From a virus: 34,627 bases of DNA. A program made the translations under genes and the position numbers. This document shows, piece by piece, positions 12,894-19,917 of this stretch. The stretch lies in the IMG/VR virus record IMGVR_UViG_3300010313_000004, positions 1 to 34,627 of that record; one strand, 5' to 3'. The first letter of the stretch is position 1. Each line of letters opens with the position of its first letter. Below the pieces are notes generated by a model. It was not told where the DNA came from. It made no database searches and saw nothing but the letters and a program-made list of their open reading frames with translations.

Positions 12894-13754
12894 TTACTTG
12901 GCGATGCTCAGCCCGCGCCGCCGGCGCACGGTTGACCACCAGAACACCCAGCCGAGCATGCGGATGCGGGCGAACTCTTCGGCGGTGAGGGTTTCGTCGG
13001 GGAACTCTTCGTCGTTCTCGCTGCGGATGCGCACGCCGCCGCCGGGCAGGCGGTAGAGGTATTTGACGCGCAGCATGCCGTCCTGGTCGAAGGCGTAGAT
13101 CTCGCCATCCTCGATGTGCGTGGTGCCCCGGTCGATGCCGATGGTGGCGCCGTCCATGATCAGGCGCTCCATGCTGCGGCCCTTGATGGTGGCGCACACA
13201 GCGTTGCATTCCTGTACGCCAGACTCGCGCAGGGTGGACTTGGCAAAGCGCAGCAAGCGCCCTGGCACCTCAATAACTTCTGTCGCCCCGCCGCCTGCCG
13301 CCAATTCAACCTCCTTGTAGAGCGGTATTGCCACCTCATCATCACCTAGAGGGGTCTTGCTATCCCATGCCGCCATCGCGCCGATCAGTTCGGCGTTGGC
13401 TTCAGGTCGAATTGCGGCGCCTGAGTAGATGCCTTTGGGCTCTGCGACTGAGCTCGGGCCGTTAACGGATTTAGCCAGCGATGAGATCTCTTTAGCCAGC
13501 CTCGGGCTGAAATCCTGAATCGGCACCTGCAAATACTTTGCAAAAACTGCGGCTGCCTCAGCGTTAAGGGCATTGCGGCCGGTCAGGTAATGACTGGCGG
13601 CACTTTGAGAGCTCGCCTTTAGGCCCTCAATCGCTATCAGCTCTTGAGTTATGCCGAGCGATTTCTTTTTTGCCTTGTAGATGGCGTTCAGCGCGGCGCA
13701 CTCATGCAGCTCATCAGTGCTGAGTGGGCGCTTTTTAGGTTTCTCATTCATCAC
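12894..13754 (-). CDS. CI/LexA-type prophage repressor with S24 self-cleavage domain
   Basis: A 286-aa repressor. Residues about 20-85 form a helix-turn-helix of the CI type (LGITQELIAIEGLKASSQSA, then ASHYLTGRNALNAEAAAVFA). Residues about 145-270 form the S24 peptidase domain: probable cleavage in ELAAGGG at about A153-G154, nucleophile S194 in KGRSME, and general base K231 in MLRVKYL. It should therefore self-cleave with RecA after DNA damage and induce the prophage. It is transcribed away from cro, with three operators between them. The ATG at 13754 or 13751 follows AGGTG closely. The 333-aa gene continues the operon. Confidence 0.93.
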   Translation of the reverse strand: MMNEKPKKRPLSTDELHECAALNAIYKAKKKSLGITQELIAIEGLKASSQSAASHYLTGRNALNAEAAAVFAKYLQVPIQDFSPRLAKEISSLAKSVNGPSSVAEPKGIYSGAAIRPEANAELIGAMAAWDSKTPLGDDEVAIPLYKEVELAAGGGATEVIEVPGRLLRFAKSTLRESGVQECNAVCATIKGRSMERLIMDGATIGIDRGTTHIEDGEIYAFDQDGMLRVKYLYRLPGGGVRIRSENDEEFPDETLTAEEFARIRMLGWVFWWSTVRRRRGLSIAK

Positions 13755-13762
13755 CTGAGCTT

Positions 13763-13777
13763 ATGACCTTAGGTAAT
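13763..13777 (+). promoter_or_regulatory. Repressor operator OR3 (candidate)
   Basis: ATGACC-TTA-GGTAAT, nearest to the repressor start. Its centre lies 23 bp from OR2. By analogy it should control repressor autoregulation. Confidence 0.7.
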
Positions 13778-13785
13778 AGCAATCT

Positions 13786-13800
13786 AAGACCGCTGGTCTT
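13786..13800 (+). promoter_or_regulatory. Repressor operator OR2 (candidate)
   Basis: AAGACC-GCT-GGTCTT, a perfect 6-3-6 palindrome. It overlaps the first bases of the PR -35. Confidence 0.78.
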
Positions 13801-13826
13801 GCTTAAAACAAGACCGCGAGTAATAC
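13799..13826 (+). promoter_or_regulatory. Rightward early promoter PR
   Basis: TTGCTT (13799-13804), 16 nt, TAATAC (13821-13826). The predicted start near 13833 gives a ~23-nt leader to the cro-like gene. Operators overlap both promoter hexamers. Confidence 0.75.
13810..13824 (+). promoter_or_regulatory. Repressor operator OR1 (candidate)
   Basis: AAGACC-GCG-AGTAAT, overlapping the PR -10 and centred 24 bp from OR2. The three operators are regularly spaced by about two helical turns, as in lambda OR. Confidence 0.7.
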
Positions 13827-13855
13827 TTGCGCGGACAAAGAACTTGGAGCGACCC

Positions 13856-14056
13856 ATGAAGCGCACCCCTCTAGACATATTCGTAAGTGAGCGCACTCAA
13901 GAAGAGTGCGCTGTATTGCTCGGCTGCACCCAGGGCGCCATCAGCAAAGCTCTGCGAGTTGGCCGTGCCGTGCTGGTCACAGAGCACGATGACGGCACTT
14001 TTTCGGCTGAGGAACTACGGCCTTTCCCGTCACGGCAGCAAAACACGGCCGCCTGA
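13856..14056 (+). CDS. Cro-like small DNA-binding protein
   Basis: A 66-aa protein with a Cro/YdaS-type helix-turn-helix: RTQEECAVLLGCTQGAISKA, where TQGAISKA is the recognition helix, followed by LRVGRAVLVTEHDDGTFSAE as a beta-hairpin. It is the first gene rightward from PR and divergent from the repressor, so it should act as Cro, competing for the shared operators. The ATG at 13856 follows TTGGAGCG. An in-frame start at 13763 lies within the operator region and was rejected. Confidence 0.87.
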   Translation: MKRTPLDIFVSERTQEECAVLLGCTQGAISKALRVGRAVLVTEHDDGTFSAEELRPFPSRQQNTAA

Positions 14057-14158
14057 TCACGGTTTCAGATTAGGGCAGGCGGCCAGCCTTGTTGAGTCGC
14101 TTGGCGCCCATGGCTGTTTATCCAGTAACCACAACGCCACCCAGAGAGGGTTTACCGC

Positions 14159-14494
14159 ATGAGCCAGCCGACCCAAGGCATGCAAGCCGAGCGCTACACG
14201 CCCACGCCCGAGGATATCGAAGCCATTCGCGCTGAGCTGAATGCCGTTATTGAGCTGATCCATATGGCCAATCGCGGGCTGCAGATGCATGAGGCAGTGA
14301 ACGGCATCCGGCTGCTTGAGCCGCATAACAGCCTGTGCATCGCCATTCGGGATTTGTATTGGTGTGGCGCTCGCTTGAGTGGCCTGGGGCCCGTTCAGGC
14401 CCCGCGCCTTGCCGGCCCTACAAGGGCTTTAATCGTGCGGCATCCAGCAGAAAGCGGCCGTGGTGATCACCTGGCTCGGTCGAATCATCCATGA
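14159..14494 (+). CDS. Hypothetical early protein downstream of cro
   Basis: A 111-aa protein starting MSQPTQGMQAERYTPTPEDI with a helical core to about residue 75 (LNAVIELIHMANRGLQMHEA, then LCIAIRDLYWCGARLSGLG). The last ~30 residues overlap, on the opposite strand, the end of the 14418-14651 gene and have less natural composition. It stands where lambda has cII, but no HTH is evident. The function is unknown. Confidence 0.5.
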   Translation: MSQPTQGMQAERYTPTPEDIEAIRAELNAVIELIHMANRGLQMHEAVNGIRLLEPHNSLCIAIRDLYWCGARLSGLGPVQAPRLAGPTRALIVRHPAESGRGDHLARSNHP

Positions 14495-14651
14495 ATATCC
14501 CGCTGATCAACCCTCTGCGCCTGAGCTCGCGAACGGCGAGCAGGTTTTGCTCGCGCTCGCCGGCAAGGTTGCAGATTGCCGTAGTGCCGGGGTTGGCGGC
14601 GATTTGCTGCAAGACGGAATCAAGCAGGGCCTCGGTTACTTCAAGCGTCAT
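14418..14651 (-). CDS. Hypothetical small protein encoded against the early operon
   Basis: A 77-aa protein: MTLEVTEALLDSVLQQIAAN, then NPGTTAICNLAGEREQNLLA, then VRELRRRGLISGIFMDDS. It looks like a small helix-rich fold with a winged-helix-like end. GGAGG lies 6 nt before the ATG at 14651, which supports translation. It is transcribed against the rightward early genes and its 3' end overlaps the previous gene tail to tail, so its transcript would be antisense to that gene. The function is unknown. Confidence 0.58.
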   Translation of the reverse strand: MTLEVTEALLDSVLQQIAANPGTTAICNLAGEREQNLLAVRELRRRGLISGIFMDDSTEPGDHHGRFLLDAARLKPL

Positions 14652-14725
14652 CGGAACCTCCTGGTTCGCTGTGTTGGGTGAGAGCTTCACAGCGTAGCAG
14701 GCGGTTCCGACCTTTTTGCAGGCAC

Positions 14726-14755
14726 AAAAAAGCCCGGGGGCAGCCGGGCTTCTTC
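14726..14755. terminator. Bidirectional terminator hairpin
   Basis: AGCCCGG-GGGCAG-CCGGGCT at 14731-14750, with A6 on the left and TTCTT on the right. It is strong leftward and weaker rightward. For rightward transcription it stands between cro and the replication genes, as lambda tR1 does, implying antitermination or partial read-through. Confidence 0.7.
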
Positions 14756-14778
14756 AACAACTATGCACGGAGTCGATT

Positions 14779-15522
14779 ATGCACGCAGACACCCACCCAG
14801 GCAACACCAGTGCCGCGCCACGTTTTCATGTTGCGCAAAACGTGGCGCGCACGATGAGCAGCCGCGAGATTGCAGAGCTGACCGGCAAGCTGCACAAGAA
14901 CGTGAAGCGCGACATTGCGGCCATGCTCAGTGACCTGAAAGCAGATGCGCTCAGTTTTGAGCGCATCTATCTGGACGGGCTCAACCGCGAGCAAACCGAG
15001 TACCTGCTGGACCGTGAGCACACCGACTGCTTGCTGACTGGTTACAGCGTGCCGATGCGCATGAAGGTGATCCGCCGCTGGCATGAGCTGGAGCAGGCCG
15101 AGGCCGCTCCGGCCATCCCTCAAACACTCCCCGAAGCCCTGCGCCTGGCGGCCGACCTGGCCGAGCAGAACAACCAGCTGCGCCTGGTGGTGACCGAGCA
15201 GGCGCCGAAGGTGGAAGCCCTGGCGCGCATTGCCGATGCCCGCGGCTCGATGTGCCTGACCGATGCTGCCAAGCACCTGGGTGTGCAGCGCTGCAAGTTG
15301 ATCGATTGGATGAAGGCGAACCGCTGGATCTACCGGCGGGAGGGCTGTGCGCGCTGGCTGGCGTATCAGCCGCGCATGGCGTCCGGCTGGCTGGAGCACA
15401 AGGTGACGGTGCTGGGCCTGGATGATGAGGGTGACCAGCGCCTGGCCAGCCAGGTGCGTATTACCCCGAAGGGGCTGGCGGTGCTGGCGCAGAAGATGGG
15501 GGGGCACAGCAATGGCCGGTGA
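14779..15522 (+). CDS. Rha/KilA-C (ANT) phage antirepressor-type regulator
   Basis: A 247-aa protein. Residues about 25-105 match the Rha N-terminal domain: TMSSREIAELTGKLHKNVKR, then DIAAMLSDL and ending SVPMRMKVIRRWHELE. A coiled segment follows (about 110-150). Residues about 150-240 match the KilA-C/ANT domain: KVEALARIADARGSMCLTDA, then AKHLGVQRCKLIDWMKANRW and VRITPKGLAVLAQKM. Proteins of this class act in phage lytic/lysogenic decisions. The ATG at 14779 has GGAG at 6 nt; in-frame codons from 14716 run through the terminator and were rejected. It overlaps the next gene by 11 bp. Confidence 0.88.
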   Translation: MHADTHPGNTSAAPRFHVAQNVARTMSSREIAELTGKLHKNVKRDIAAMLSDLKADALSFERIYLDGLNREQTEYLLDREHTDCLLTGYSVPMRMKVIRRWHELEQAEAAPAIPQTLPEALRLAADLAEQNNQLRLVVTEQAPKVEALARIADARGSMCLTDAAKHLGVQRCKLIDWMKANRWIYRREGCARWLAYQPRMASGWLEHKVTVLGLDDEGDQRLASQVRITPKGLAVLAQKMGGHSNGR

Positions 15523-16246
15523 GTGGATCAAGATGCGCACCAACCTATGGGATGACCCGCGGGTGTCGCGCCTGTGTGACCTGGTAGACCAGTCCGAGGC
15601 CATGGTGGTGGGGGCCTTGTATTGGCTGTGGGCCATGGCCGATGAGCATTCAGAGGATGGCCTGCTGCCCGGCCTGACCCTGCGCACCATCGACCGCAAA
15701 ACCGGTGTGCAGGGCATTGGCCTGGCGCTGGTGCAGATCGGCTGGCTTACCGAGGCTGCTGCCGGTGTGACGGTGGTGAACTTTGCCGAGCACAACGGGG
15801 TTTCAGCCAAGCGCCGTTGCTCGGAGGCCAAGCGCAAAGCGGGTTCGCGCAATGTGTCCGCATGCGATGCGGACAAAAAGCAGACACCATGCGGAGCTAG
15901 AGAAGAGAAGAATATAAATACTCTCTCTCAAGACGCGCATGAGCCTGTTGGGCCGGCGGGTGAACAGCCAGCGGATGGTGCGCCATTCGCGATGACCCTG
16001 GACTGGGAACCTGATCACCCGCGGTTGAAGGCTGTGGCCTTTCGCGCTGGGTTGACCCTGCAGGCCTGCCTGGATGCCCTGGGGGCGTTCGTGGTTCACC
16101 ATGAGGCCAAGGCCCTGGCCAAGACCAGTGCCGAGTGGCATGCCGCGCTGGTGGCCTGGGCCAAGCGTGATGCAGCCCGCGGCGCCGCCAAGGTGACCCC
16201 GCTGCGCGGCGCTCGACCTGCAGGCCCCCGCGTGGTGACCGTATGA
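15512..16246 (+). CDS. Phage replication initiator with DnaT-like C-terminal domain
   Basis: A 244-aa protein. Residues 1-115 resemble the N-terminal domain of phage O/DnaT-type replication proteins: WIKMRTNLWDDPRVSRLCDL, then VVGALYWLWAMADEHSEDGL and FAEHNGVSAKRR. A low-complexity linker (about 120-160) covers the candidate origin. The C-terminal domain (about 165-225: DWEPDHPRLKAVAFRAGLTL, then HHEAKALAKTSAEWHAALVA and WAKRD) matches the DnaT single-strand-binding domain. It probably binds the origin and recruits the helicase loader encoded next. It overlaps both the upstream and the downstream gene. Confidence 0.83.
   Translation: MAGEWIKMRTNLWDDPRVSRLCDLVDQSEAMVVGALYWLWAMADEHSEDGLLPGLTLRTIDRKTGVQGIGLALVQIGWLTEAAAGVTVVNFAEHNGVSAKRRCSEAKRKAGSRNVSACDADKKQTPCGAREEKNINTLSQDAHEPVGPAGEQPADGAPFAMTLDWEPDHPRLKAVAFRAGLTLQACLDALGAFVVHHEAKALAKTSAEWHAALVAWAKRDAARGAAKVTPLRGARPAGPRVVTV
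15855..15934 (+). other. Candidate replication origin inside the initiator gene
   Basis: A perfect inverted repeat TGTCCGCAT-GCG-ATGCGGACA at 15855-15875 and a further half-site CATGCGGA at 15888-15895 are followed by a purine- and A/T-rich tract (15896-15934, including GAATATAAATACT). The lambda origin has the same form: dyad iterons then an AT-rich segment inside gene O. Confidence 0.5.
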
Positions 16247-16911
16247 ACGGCCCACGCAACGCTGCCCTGGTGGCAGCCAATCTCAAGCCCCAGGCCATGC
16301 AGGCAACACCGGCCCCGCAGCAGGTGGTGGTGGACGATGCCACCCAGGCCGCACTGGCCGACCTGATGCGCCGGCTCAAGGGTGTTTACACCGGCTGGCG
16401 CCAGGTGTGGCCCACCGAGCAGGAGGAGTTTGCTTGGCAGGACGAGCTGCTGGCCGAGTGCATCCGCTCCGGGGTGCTCAGCCAGGGCCTGATTGATCAC
16501 GGCATGCGCACGGCTGGGCGGGATCGACGGCCATGGCCACCCACCCCTGGGGAGTTTGTGAGCTGGTGCCTGGCCCCTGATGCTTTCGGCCTGCCGAGCG
16601 AGGATGCCGCTTACCGCGTGGCGATGCGCAACACCCACCCCGCCCAGGCCGGCATGGCGCGTTGGCCGCATGCTGCGGTGTACCACGCCGCAGTGGCCTG
16701 CGGTTACCTGGCCCTGCAGAACCTGGAGCGCAAGCTGGGCTTCAAGCTGTTCGTCGAAAAGTACCTGGAACAGCGCCGCCGCATGGCCCGGGGTGAGGAG
16801 CTGCCGCCTGCGCCGAGTGCCGCGCTGCCGGAGAGGGCAGGGCCGTGCACCCCGGAGGTTGGGCGCGCTGCGCTGGCAGGTTTGCGCGCAAAGCTCGGGC
16901 GGCGGGCATGA
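16243..16911 (+). CDS. Lambda P-like replication protein (helicase loader)
   Basis: A 222-aa protein resembling phage replication protein P: VDDATQAALADLMRRLKGVY, then WRQVWPTEQEEFAWQDELLA, RRPWPPTPGEFVSWCL and a C-terminal helical region (YHAAVACGYLALQNLERKLG, then KYLEQRRRMARGEELP). Lambda P delivers DnaB helicase to the O-origin complex. Its place directly after the DnaT/O-like gene, with an ATGA overlap, supports this. Confidence 0.85.
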   Translation: MNGPRNAALVAANLKPQAMQATPAPQQVVVDDATQAALADLMRRLKGVYTGWRQVWPTEQEEFAWQDELLAECIRSGVLSQGLIDHGMRTAGRDRRPWPPTPGEFVSWCLAPDAFGLPSEDAAYRVAMRNTHPAQAGMARWPHAAVYHAAVACGYLALQNLERKLGFKLFVEKYLEQRRRMARGEELPPAPSAALPERAGPCTPEVGRAALAGLRAKLGRRA

Positions 16912-17066
16912 CCCCGGCCCAGGCCGCCACCGTGCGGCAACTGGAGGCCCAGGGCTTTGCCCAGGCCGAGATTACCCGGGCGGGCATCGGCATGGCCAAG
17001 GGCAACGATTACCGGGTTGTGAGTTCAACAGGCCGCGTGCGGCGTGGCGTAGGAGCAAGGCGATGA
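16908..17066 (+). CDS. Small helix-turn-helix-like early protein
   Basis: A 52-aa protein: MTPAQAATVRQLEAQGFAQA, then EITRAGIGMAKGNDYRVV and a basic tail. The first 35 residues have the length and pattern of a minimal helix-turn-helix. It overlaps the P-like gene by ATGA and the next gene by ATGA, so it is embedded in a translationally coupled series. The function is unknown. Confidence 0.58.
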   Translation: MTPAQAATVRQLEAQGFAQAEITRAGIGMAKGNDYRVVSSTGRVRRGVGARR

Positions 17067-17290
17067 GTGAGTGGCAGGCGCCGGAAACGGCACCTAAGGA
17101 TCGCTTGATCCTGGGCGATGTTGGGCTGCCATGGCCCACGGTTGTGCTGTGGAGCGAGTACATGGGCAAGTGGGCGGTGGCCGAGGTGCAGTGGAGCGTT
17201 TGCGAGGGCCAAGCCGACCCGGGCTTTGTTACTGAGTCGGAGCAAGAGCTGACGGGCTGGATGGAATTACCGGAGGTGGCGCGTGGTTGA
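17063..17290 (+). CDS. DUF551-like small phage protein
   Basis: A 75-aa protein starting SEWQAPETAPKDRLILGDVG and continuing VVLWSEYMGKWAVAEVQW. The WQ-x-ETAPKD opening and the Trp-rich body match the DUF551-type small proteins of phage early regions. The C-terminus (ELTGWMELPE) also fits that family. The function is not known. It starts in an ATGA overlap. Confidence 0.72.
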   Translation: MSEWQAPETAPKDRLILGDVGLPWPTVVLWSEYMGKWAVAEVQWSVCEGQADPGFVTESEQELTGWMELPEVARG

Positions 17291-17513
17291 GGCAATCACC
17301 TGGAAGCCGAAGATCGACCGGGACGGCAAAGAGATCCCTGGCTGCTTTATCAGCGATTCGGGCTACACCGTGGCCAGCGCCTATGTGCCTGAACCACGCT
17401 TTACGCTGACCCGCCCCGGCGGCTCGGCCCCATTCGCCTACACCGACCGCAAAGGCGACGTGAATAGGCTGGTGCGGGCCGACCTGCAGGCTGCCGGCGA
17501 GGTTAAGGCCTGA
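17283..17513 (+). CDS. Hypothetical early protein
   Basis: A 76-aa protein from a GTG start at 17283 (GGAGG 5 nt upstream), overlapping the previous gene by 8 bp. It reads as a beta-rich unit: ITWKPKIDRDGKEIPGCF, ISDSGYTVASAYVPEPRFTL, AFAYT-like strands and a C-terminal helix. It resembles small phage proteins that precede a recombinase or resolvase gene; no function is recognised. The stop TGA shares its A with the next ATG. Confidence 0.6.
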   Translation: MVEAITWKPKIDRDGKEIPGCFISDSGYTVASAYVPEPRFTLTRPGGSAPFAYTDRKGDVNRLVRADLQAAGEVKA

Positions 17514-18547
17514 TGGCGGCGAAGAAGGGCGGCATGCGCACCACGGGGGATGTGGTGGGGTGGTGGCTGGAGCGGCTTGAGGGTGACACCTCGCGCTCCA
17601 CCAAGTACCGCAAGAGCATGAGCTGCGTGATGCGCAAGCATGTGCTGCCCAGGGTTGGCAAGGTGGCCGTGCGCCGCCTGGATCGGGTGACGCTGGATGA
17701 CTTGCTGGTGTGGCCGATGCACCAGGAGCTGGCCCCGCGTACGGTGCAGAAGGCCCTGCAGGGGCTGCGCCAGGCCTTCGCCATTGCCGAGGAGCAGAAC
17801 CGGGTGGAGGTAAACCCACTGGCTGGCACCACCTTCAAGAACTTCTACAAGGGCAAGCTGCGGCCGAAGCCGGCGGCGCTGTCGCGGGTGGACCTGCCGG
17901 GCCTGGTGCGTCAGCTGGTGGACGCCTTCAATGCTGACCCGGCCCGGGGGATGCTGCCGCTGATGATGCTGGCCCATGGCACGCGCATCACTGAGACCCT
18001 GACTGCGCGCTGGTCGCATATATCCCTGGATGAGCGGGTGTGGGTGCTGCCGGAGGCCAACACCAAGAGCCGCCGCGAGCATGTGCTGCCGCTGACCGCT
18101 CAGGTGCTGGCGCTGATCCAGCGTTACCGCCAGGCCTTGCCGGATGTGCGCCTGCGCGCGCCGTGGGTGTTCCCGGTGCGGGGTGGCTCGCGGATGGCGG
18201 AAACCAGCGCCCATGAGTTGATGCGCCAGGTGAGTGGGCGGCAGTGGACCAGCCACGACCTGCGCAAGCTGATGCGCTCCAGCCTGGCGGATATCGGCAT
18301 CGATCACGGCATCGGCGAACTGCTGATCAACCACACCCTGGGCGTGGTGGCTGAAACCTACCTGACCCGCGATGCGTTGGAGCGGCGCCGGGAGGCGTTG
18401 GAGCGCTGGCATGCGCGGCTCGATGAATGCGGCTTTGCCGATGCGCACGGCTTAAAAGTGGCTGCTCCTGCAGTTCTGCAAAACAGCGAAGCGCCAGAGT
18501 CGGCGGGTGGTTGCGGCGTTTTTGGTGTTTCTACGGGGGGAGAATGA
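17513..18547 (+). CDS. Second tyrosine recombinase, in the replication/recombination module
   Basis: A 344-aa recombinase with an N-terminal core-binding domain (about 8-105) and a catalytic domain (about 120-290). All catalytic residues are present: R158 in HGTRITE, K185 in NTKSRRE, H248 and R251 in SHDLRK, H274 in LINHTLG and Y283 in ETYLTRD. A C-terminal tail of ~55 residues (from about 290) is Ala- and Glu-rich. It is distinct in sequence from the integrase at 198-1181. Similar genes occur at this place in some Pseudomonas phages. Its substrate may be a dimer-resolution or replication intermediate site; this is inference. It overlaps its neighbours at both ends. Confidence 0.88.
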   Translation: MAAKKGGMRTTGDVVGWWLERLEGDTSRSTKYRKSMSCVMRKHVLPRVGKVAVRRLDRVTLDDLLVWPMHQELAPRTVQKALQGLRQAFAIAEEQNRVEVNPLAGTTFKNFYKGKLRPKPAALSRVDLPGLVRQLVDAFNADPARGMLPLMMLAHGTRITETLTARWSHISLDERVWVLPEANTKSRREHVLPLTAQVLALIQRYRQALPDVRLRAPWVFPVRGGSRMAETSAHELMRQVSGRQWTSHDLRKLMRSSLADIGIDHGIGELLINHTLGVVAETYLTRDALERRREALERWHARLDECGFADAHGLKVAAPAVLQNSEAPESAGGCGVFGVSTGGE

Positions 18548-18924
18548 AGGAAGGGCAAAATGGCGCAAATCAGGTGCTGCTGGGCTGGCCTCCGAAGGTG
18601 CTGAGCCCGAATGCCCGCACCCATTGGGCGACCCGGAGCAGGGCGGCCAAGGCCTACCGCTACAGCTGCTTTATGGCGGCCAAGCTGGCGGGGCTGGTTG
18701 CGCCGGCTGGCCGCCTGCTGCTGGTCATTGAGTTCCTGCCGCCGAACCGCCAGCGCCGTGACGATGACAACCTGATCGCCGCCTTCAAGTCGGGCCGCGA
18801 TGGTCTGGCCGATGCCCTGGGGGTGGATGACTGCCACTTTGTGACCCAGTGCAGCCTGAGTGATGAGGTGTGCCCGGGTGGGGCGGTGAGGGTGACCATT
18901 CAGCCGTTTGCGGGGGCAGCGTGA
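18544..18924 (+). CDS. rusA: RusA-type Holliday junction resolvase
   Basis: A 126-aa endonuclease that cuts Holliday junctions during phage recombination. The RusA pattern is clear: SPNARTHWATRSRAAKAYR near the N-terminus and the acidic metal-binding block RRDDDNLIAAFKSGRDGLAD followed by ALGVDD. The Asp residues of DDDN and GVDD are the family catalytic residues. The length matches RusA (about 120 aa). It starts in an ATGA overlap with the second recombinase. Confidence 0.93.
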   Translation: MKEGQNGANQVLLGWPPKVLSPNARTHWATRSRAAKAYRYSCFMAAKLAGLVAPAGRLLLVIEFLPPNRQRRDDDNLIAAFKSGRDGLADALGVDDCHFVTQCSLSDEVCPGGAVRVTIQPFAGAA

Positions 18925-19244
18925 TGAGTCGGCAGGTGGCGGTGATCCCGCTGGCCCGGTGCGAGATATGCCAGGGCCAGGGCGTTATCAAGGGCATCTT
19001 CCACACGATGGAGTGTGCCGGCTGCAACGGCGCCGGCCTGATCGATCGCGACAGCTGCGAGGCCCTGAGCCATGCGGCAATGGTTCAACAGCTGCGGGTG
19101 CGCCTTAACCGGGCGAACCGGCAGATCGAGCAGCAGAGAGAACAACTGGAGCGCGCAGGGCTTTTGCCTGTTACAGGGCCGGCAGCGGACTACCAGGGCA
19201 ACAACAAGAAGGGCGCCGGCGGGGCGCACTTCACTGGCGATTGA
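18924..19244 (+). CDS. Small DnaJ-type zinc-finger protein
   Basis: A 106-aa protein with CEICQGQGVIKG and CAGCNGAGLID, a CxxCxGxG pair as in the DnaJ zinc-binding repeats (residues about 13-40). A coiled helix follows (RVRLNRANRQIEQQREQLER). Such proteins are common before the antiterminator gene in temperate phages. The ATG at 18924 overlaps the RusA stop (TGATG). Confidence 0.72.
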   Translation: MSRQVAVIPLARCEICQGQGVIKGIFHTMECAGCNGAGLIDRDSCEALSHAAMVQQLRVRLNRANRQIEQQREQLERAGLLPVTGPAADYQGNNKKGAGGAHFTGD

Positions 19245-19256
19245 GGGGGGGTGGTG

Positions 19257-19784
19257 ATGGGCGTTTATCGTGATGTGGGTCATGTAGTGGCGAGGGTGAT
19301 GAGCATCGAGACTATCGATGGCACGAAGAAGGCAGGGTGGCAGAGCCGGTATCAGTCCGGTTTCCCTGAGTCCTGCCCAACGGGTGGCGGCCTTTCTGCT
19401 CATGAGCGGCTGACTCAGGACAGCATGACCCGCGCGGCCCTGCACCGAGAACTGCCCGAGCTGGCCTGGCGGCTGCTGGTCGCCCGCTACAGCATCAATG
19501 ACATTGAGGTCGCCCAGGCGATCCACTGGCTTGTGCCTCGGGTGGTGTGCCCTGGCCACCATCTGTTCAAAATGAAGTGCGTCACTGCGTGGGCCATTCC
19601 GCGCCGCCTGGGCCCTGCCTTTTATCAGCTGCACACCTGGGACGCCGATGGCACGCCGGAGCGCACCCTGCGCCGCTGGCGGCAGGAGACCAAGCGCTGG
19701 CTTGAGGATCAGCTGGATGCTGCTTTCCGGGCGGCGACCCCGCTTCTTGAAAGCCGCGGCCTTATCGAAAGCTCTGCTGCTTGA
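19257..19784 (+). CDS. Putative Q-like late antiterminator
   Basis: A 175-aa protein. It has an N-terminal region with GWQSRYQSGFPES and a central domain (LPELAWRLLVARYSINDIEV, then AQAIHWLVPRVVCPGHHLFK). A C-terminal part follows with RTLRRWRQETKRWLEDQLDA, a basic helical segment. I cannot assign a family from sequence alone. The case for a Q role is positional: it is the last early gene, and its 3' end overlaps a consensus promoter that is followed within 45 nt by two terminators and then the lysis and morphogenesis genes, exactly as with lambda Q, PR' and tR'. GAGGGGGGTGG precedes the ATG. Confidence 0.6.
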   Translation: MGVYRDVGHVVARVMSIETIDGTKKAGWQSRYQSGFPESCPTGGGLSAHERLTQDSMTRAALHRELPELAWRLLVARYSINDIEVAQAIHWLVPRVVCPGHHLFKMKCVTAWAIPRRLGPAFYQLHTWDADGTPERTLRRWRQETKRWLEDQLDAAFRAATPLLESRGLIESSAA

Positions 19785-19809
19785 CACTTTGGCCGAGTGG
19801 CCGTATGTT
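19781..19809 (+). promoter_or_regulatory. Late promoter PR'-like
   Basis: TTGACA (19781-19786), exactly 17 nt, TATGTT (19804-19809). The -35 is a perfect consensus and lies over the end of the putative Q gene. The predicted start near 19816 gives a transcript of about 65 nt up to the first terminator. Confidence 0.8.
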
Positions 19810-19851
19810 TTGCCAATCTGCGGTTTGGTGCGTGAAGCCAAGCTGCAAAAC

Positions 19852-19880
19852 AAAACCCCAGCCCTCGCGCTGGGGTTTTT
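19852..19880 (+). terminator. Terminator tR'-like, first of two
   Basis: An 11-bp perfect stem, AAAACCCCAGC / GCTGGGGTTTT, with a 6-nt loop and a run of T. It is a strong intrinsic terminator between the late promoter and the first late gene, so late expression needs antitermination. Confidence 0.88.
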
Positions 19881-19917
19881 TGTTTCCGATCCCTCAGCTG
19901 TTCCCCAACAGCTTTTC

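Noticed and set aside
12871-13209. N-terminal extension of the 333-aa protein by 113 codons
   Set aside because: It overlaps the repressor gene in another frame and is an Arg/His-rich, non-natural sequence; the GTG at 12870 fits better.
15803-16686. Minus-strand frames opposite the replication genes
   Set aside because: Low-complexity shadow frames; the plus strand shows DnaT-like and P-like proteins with coupled starts.
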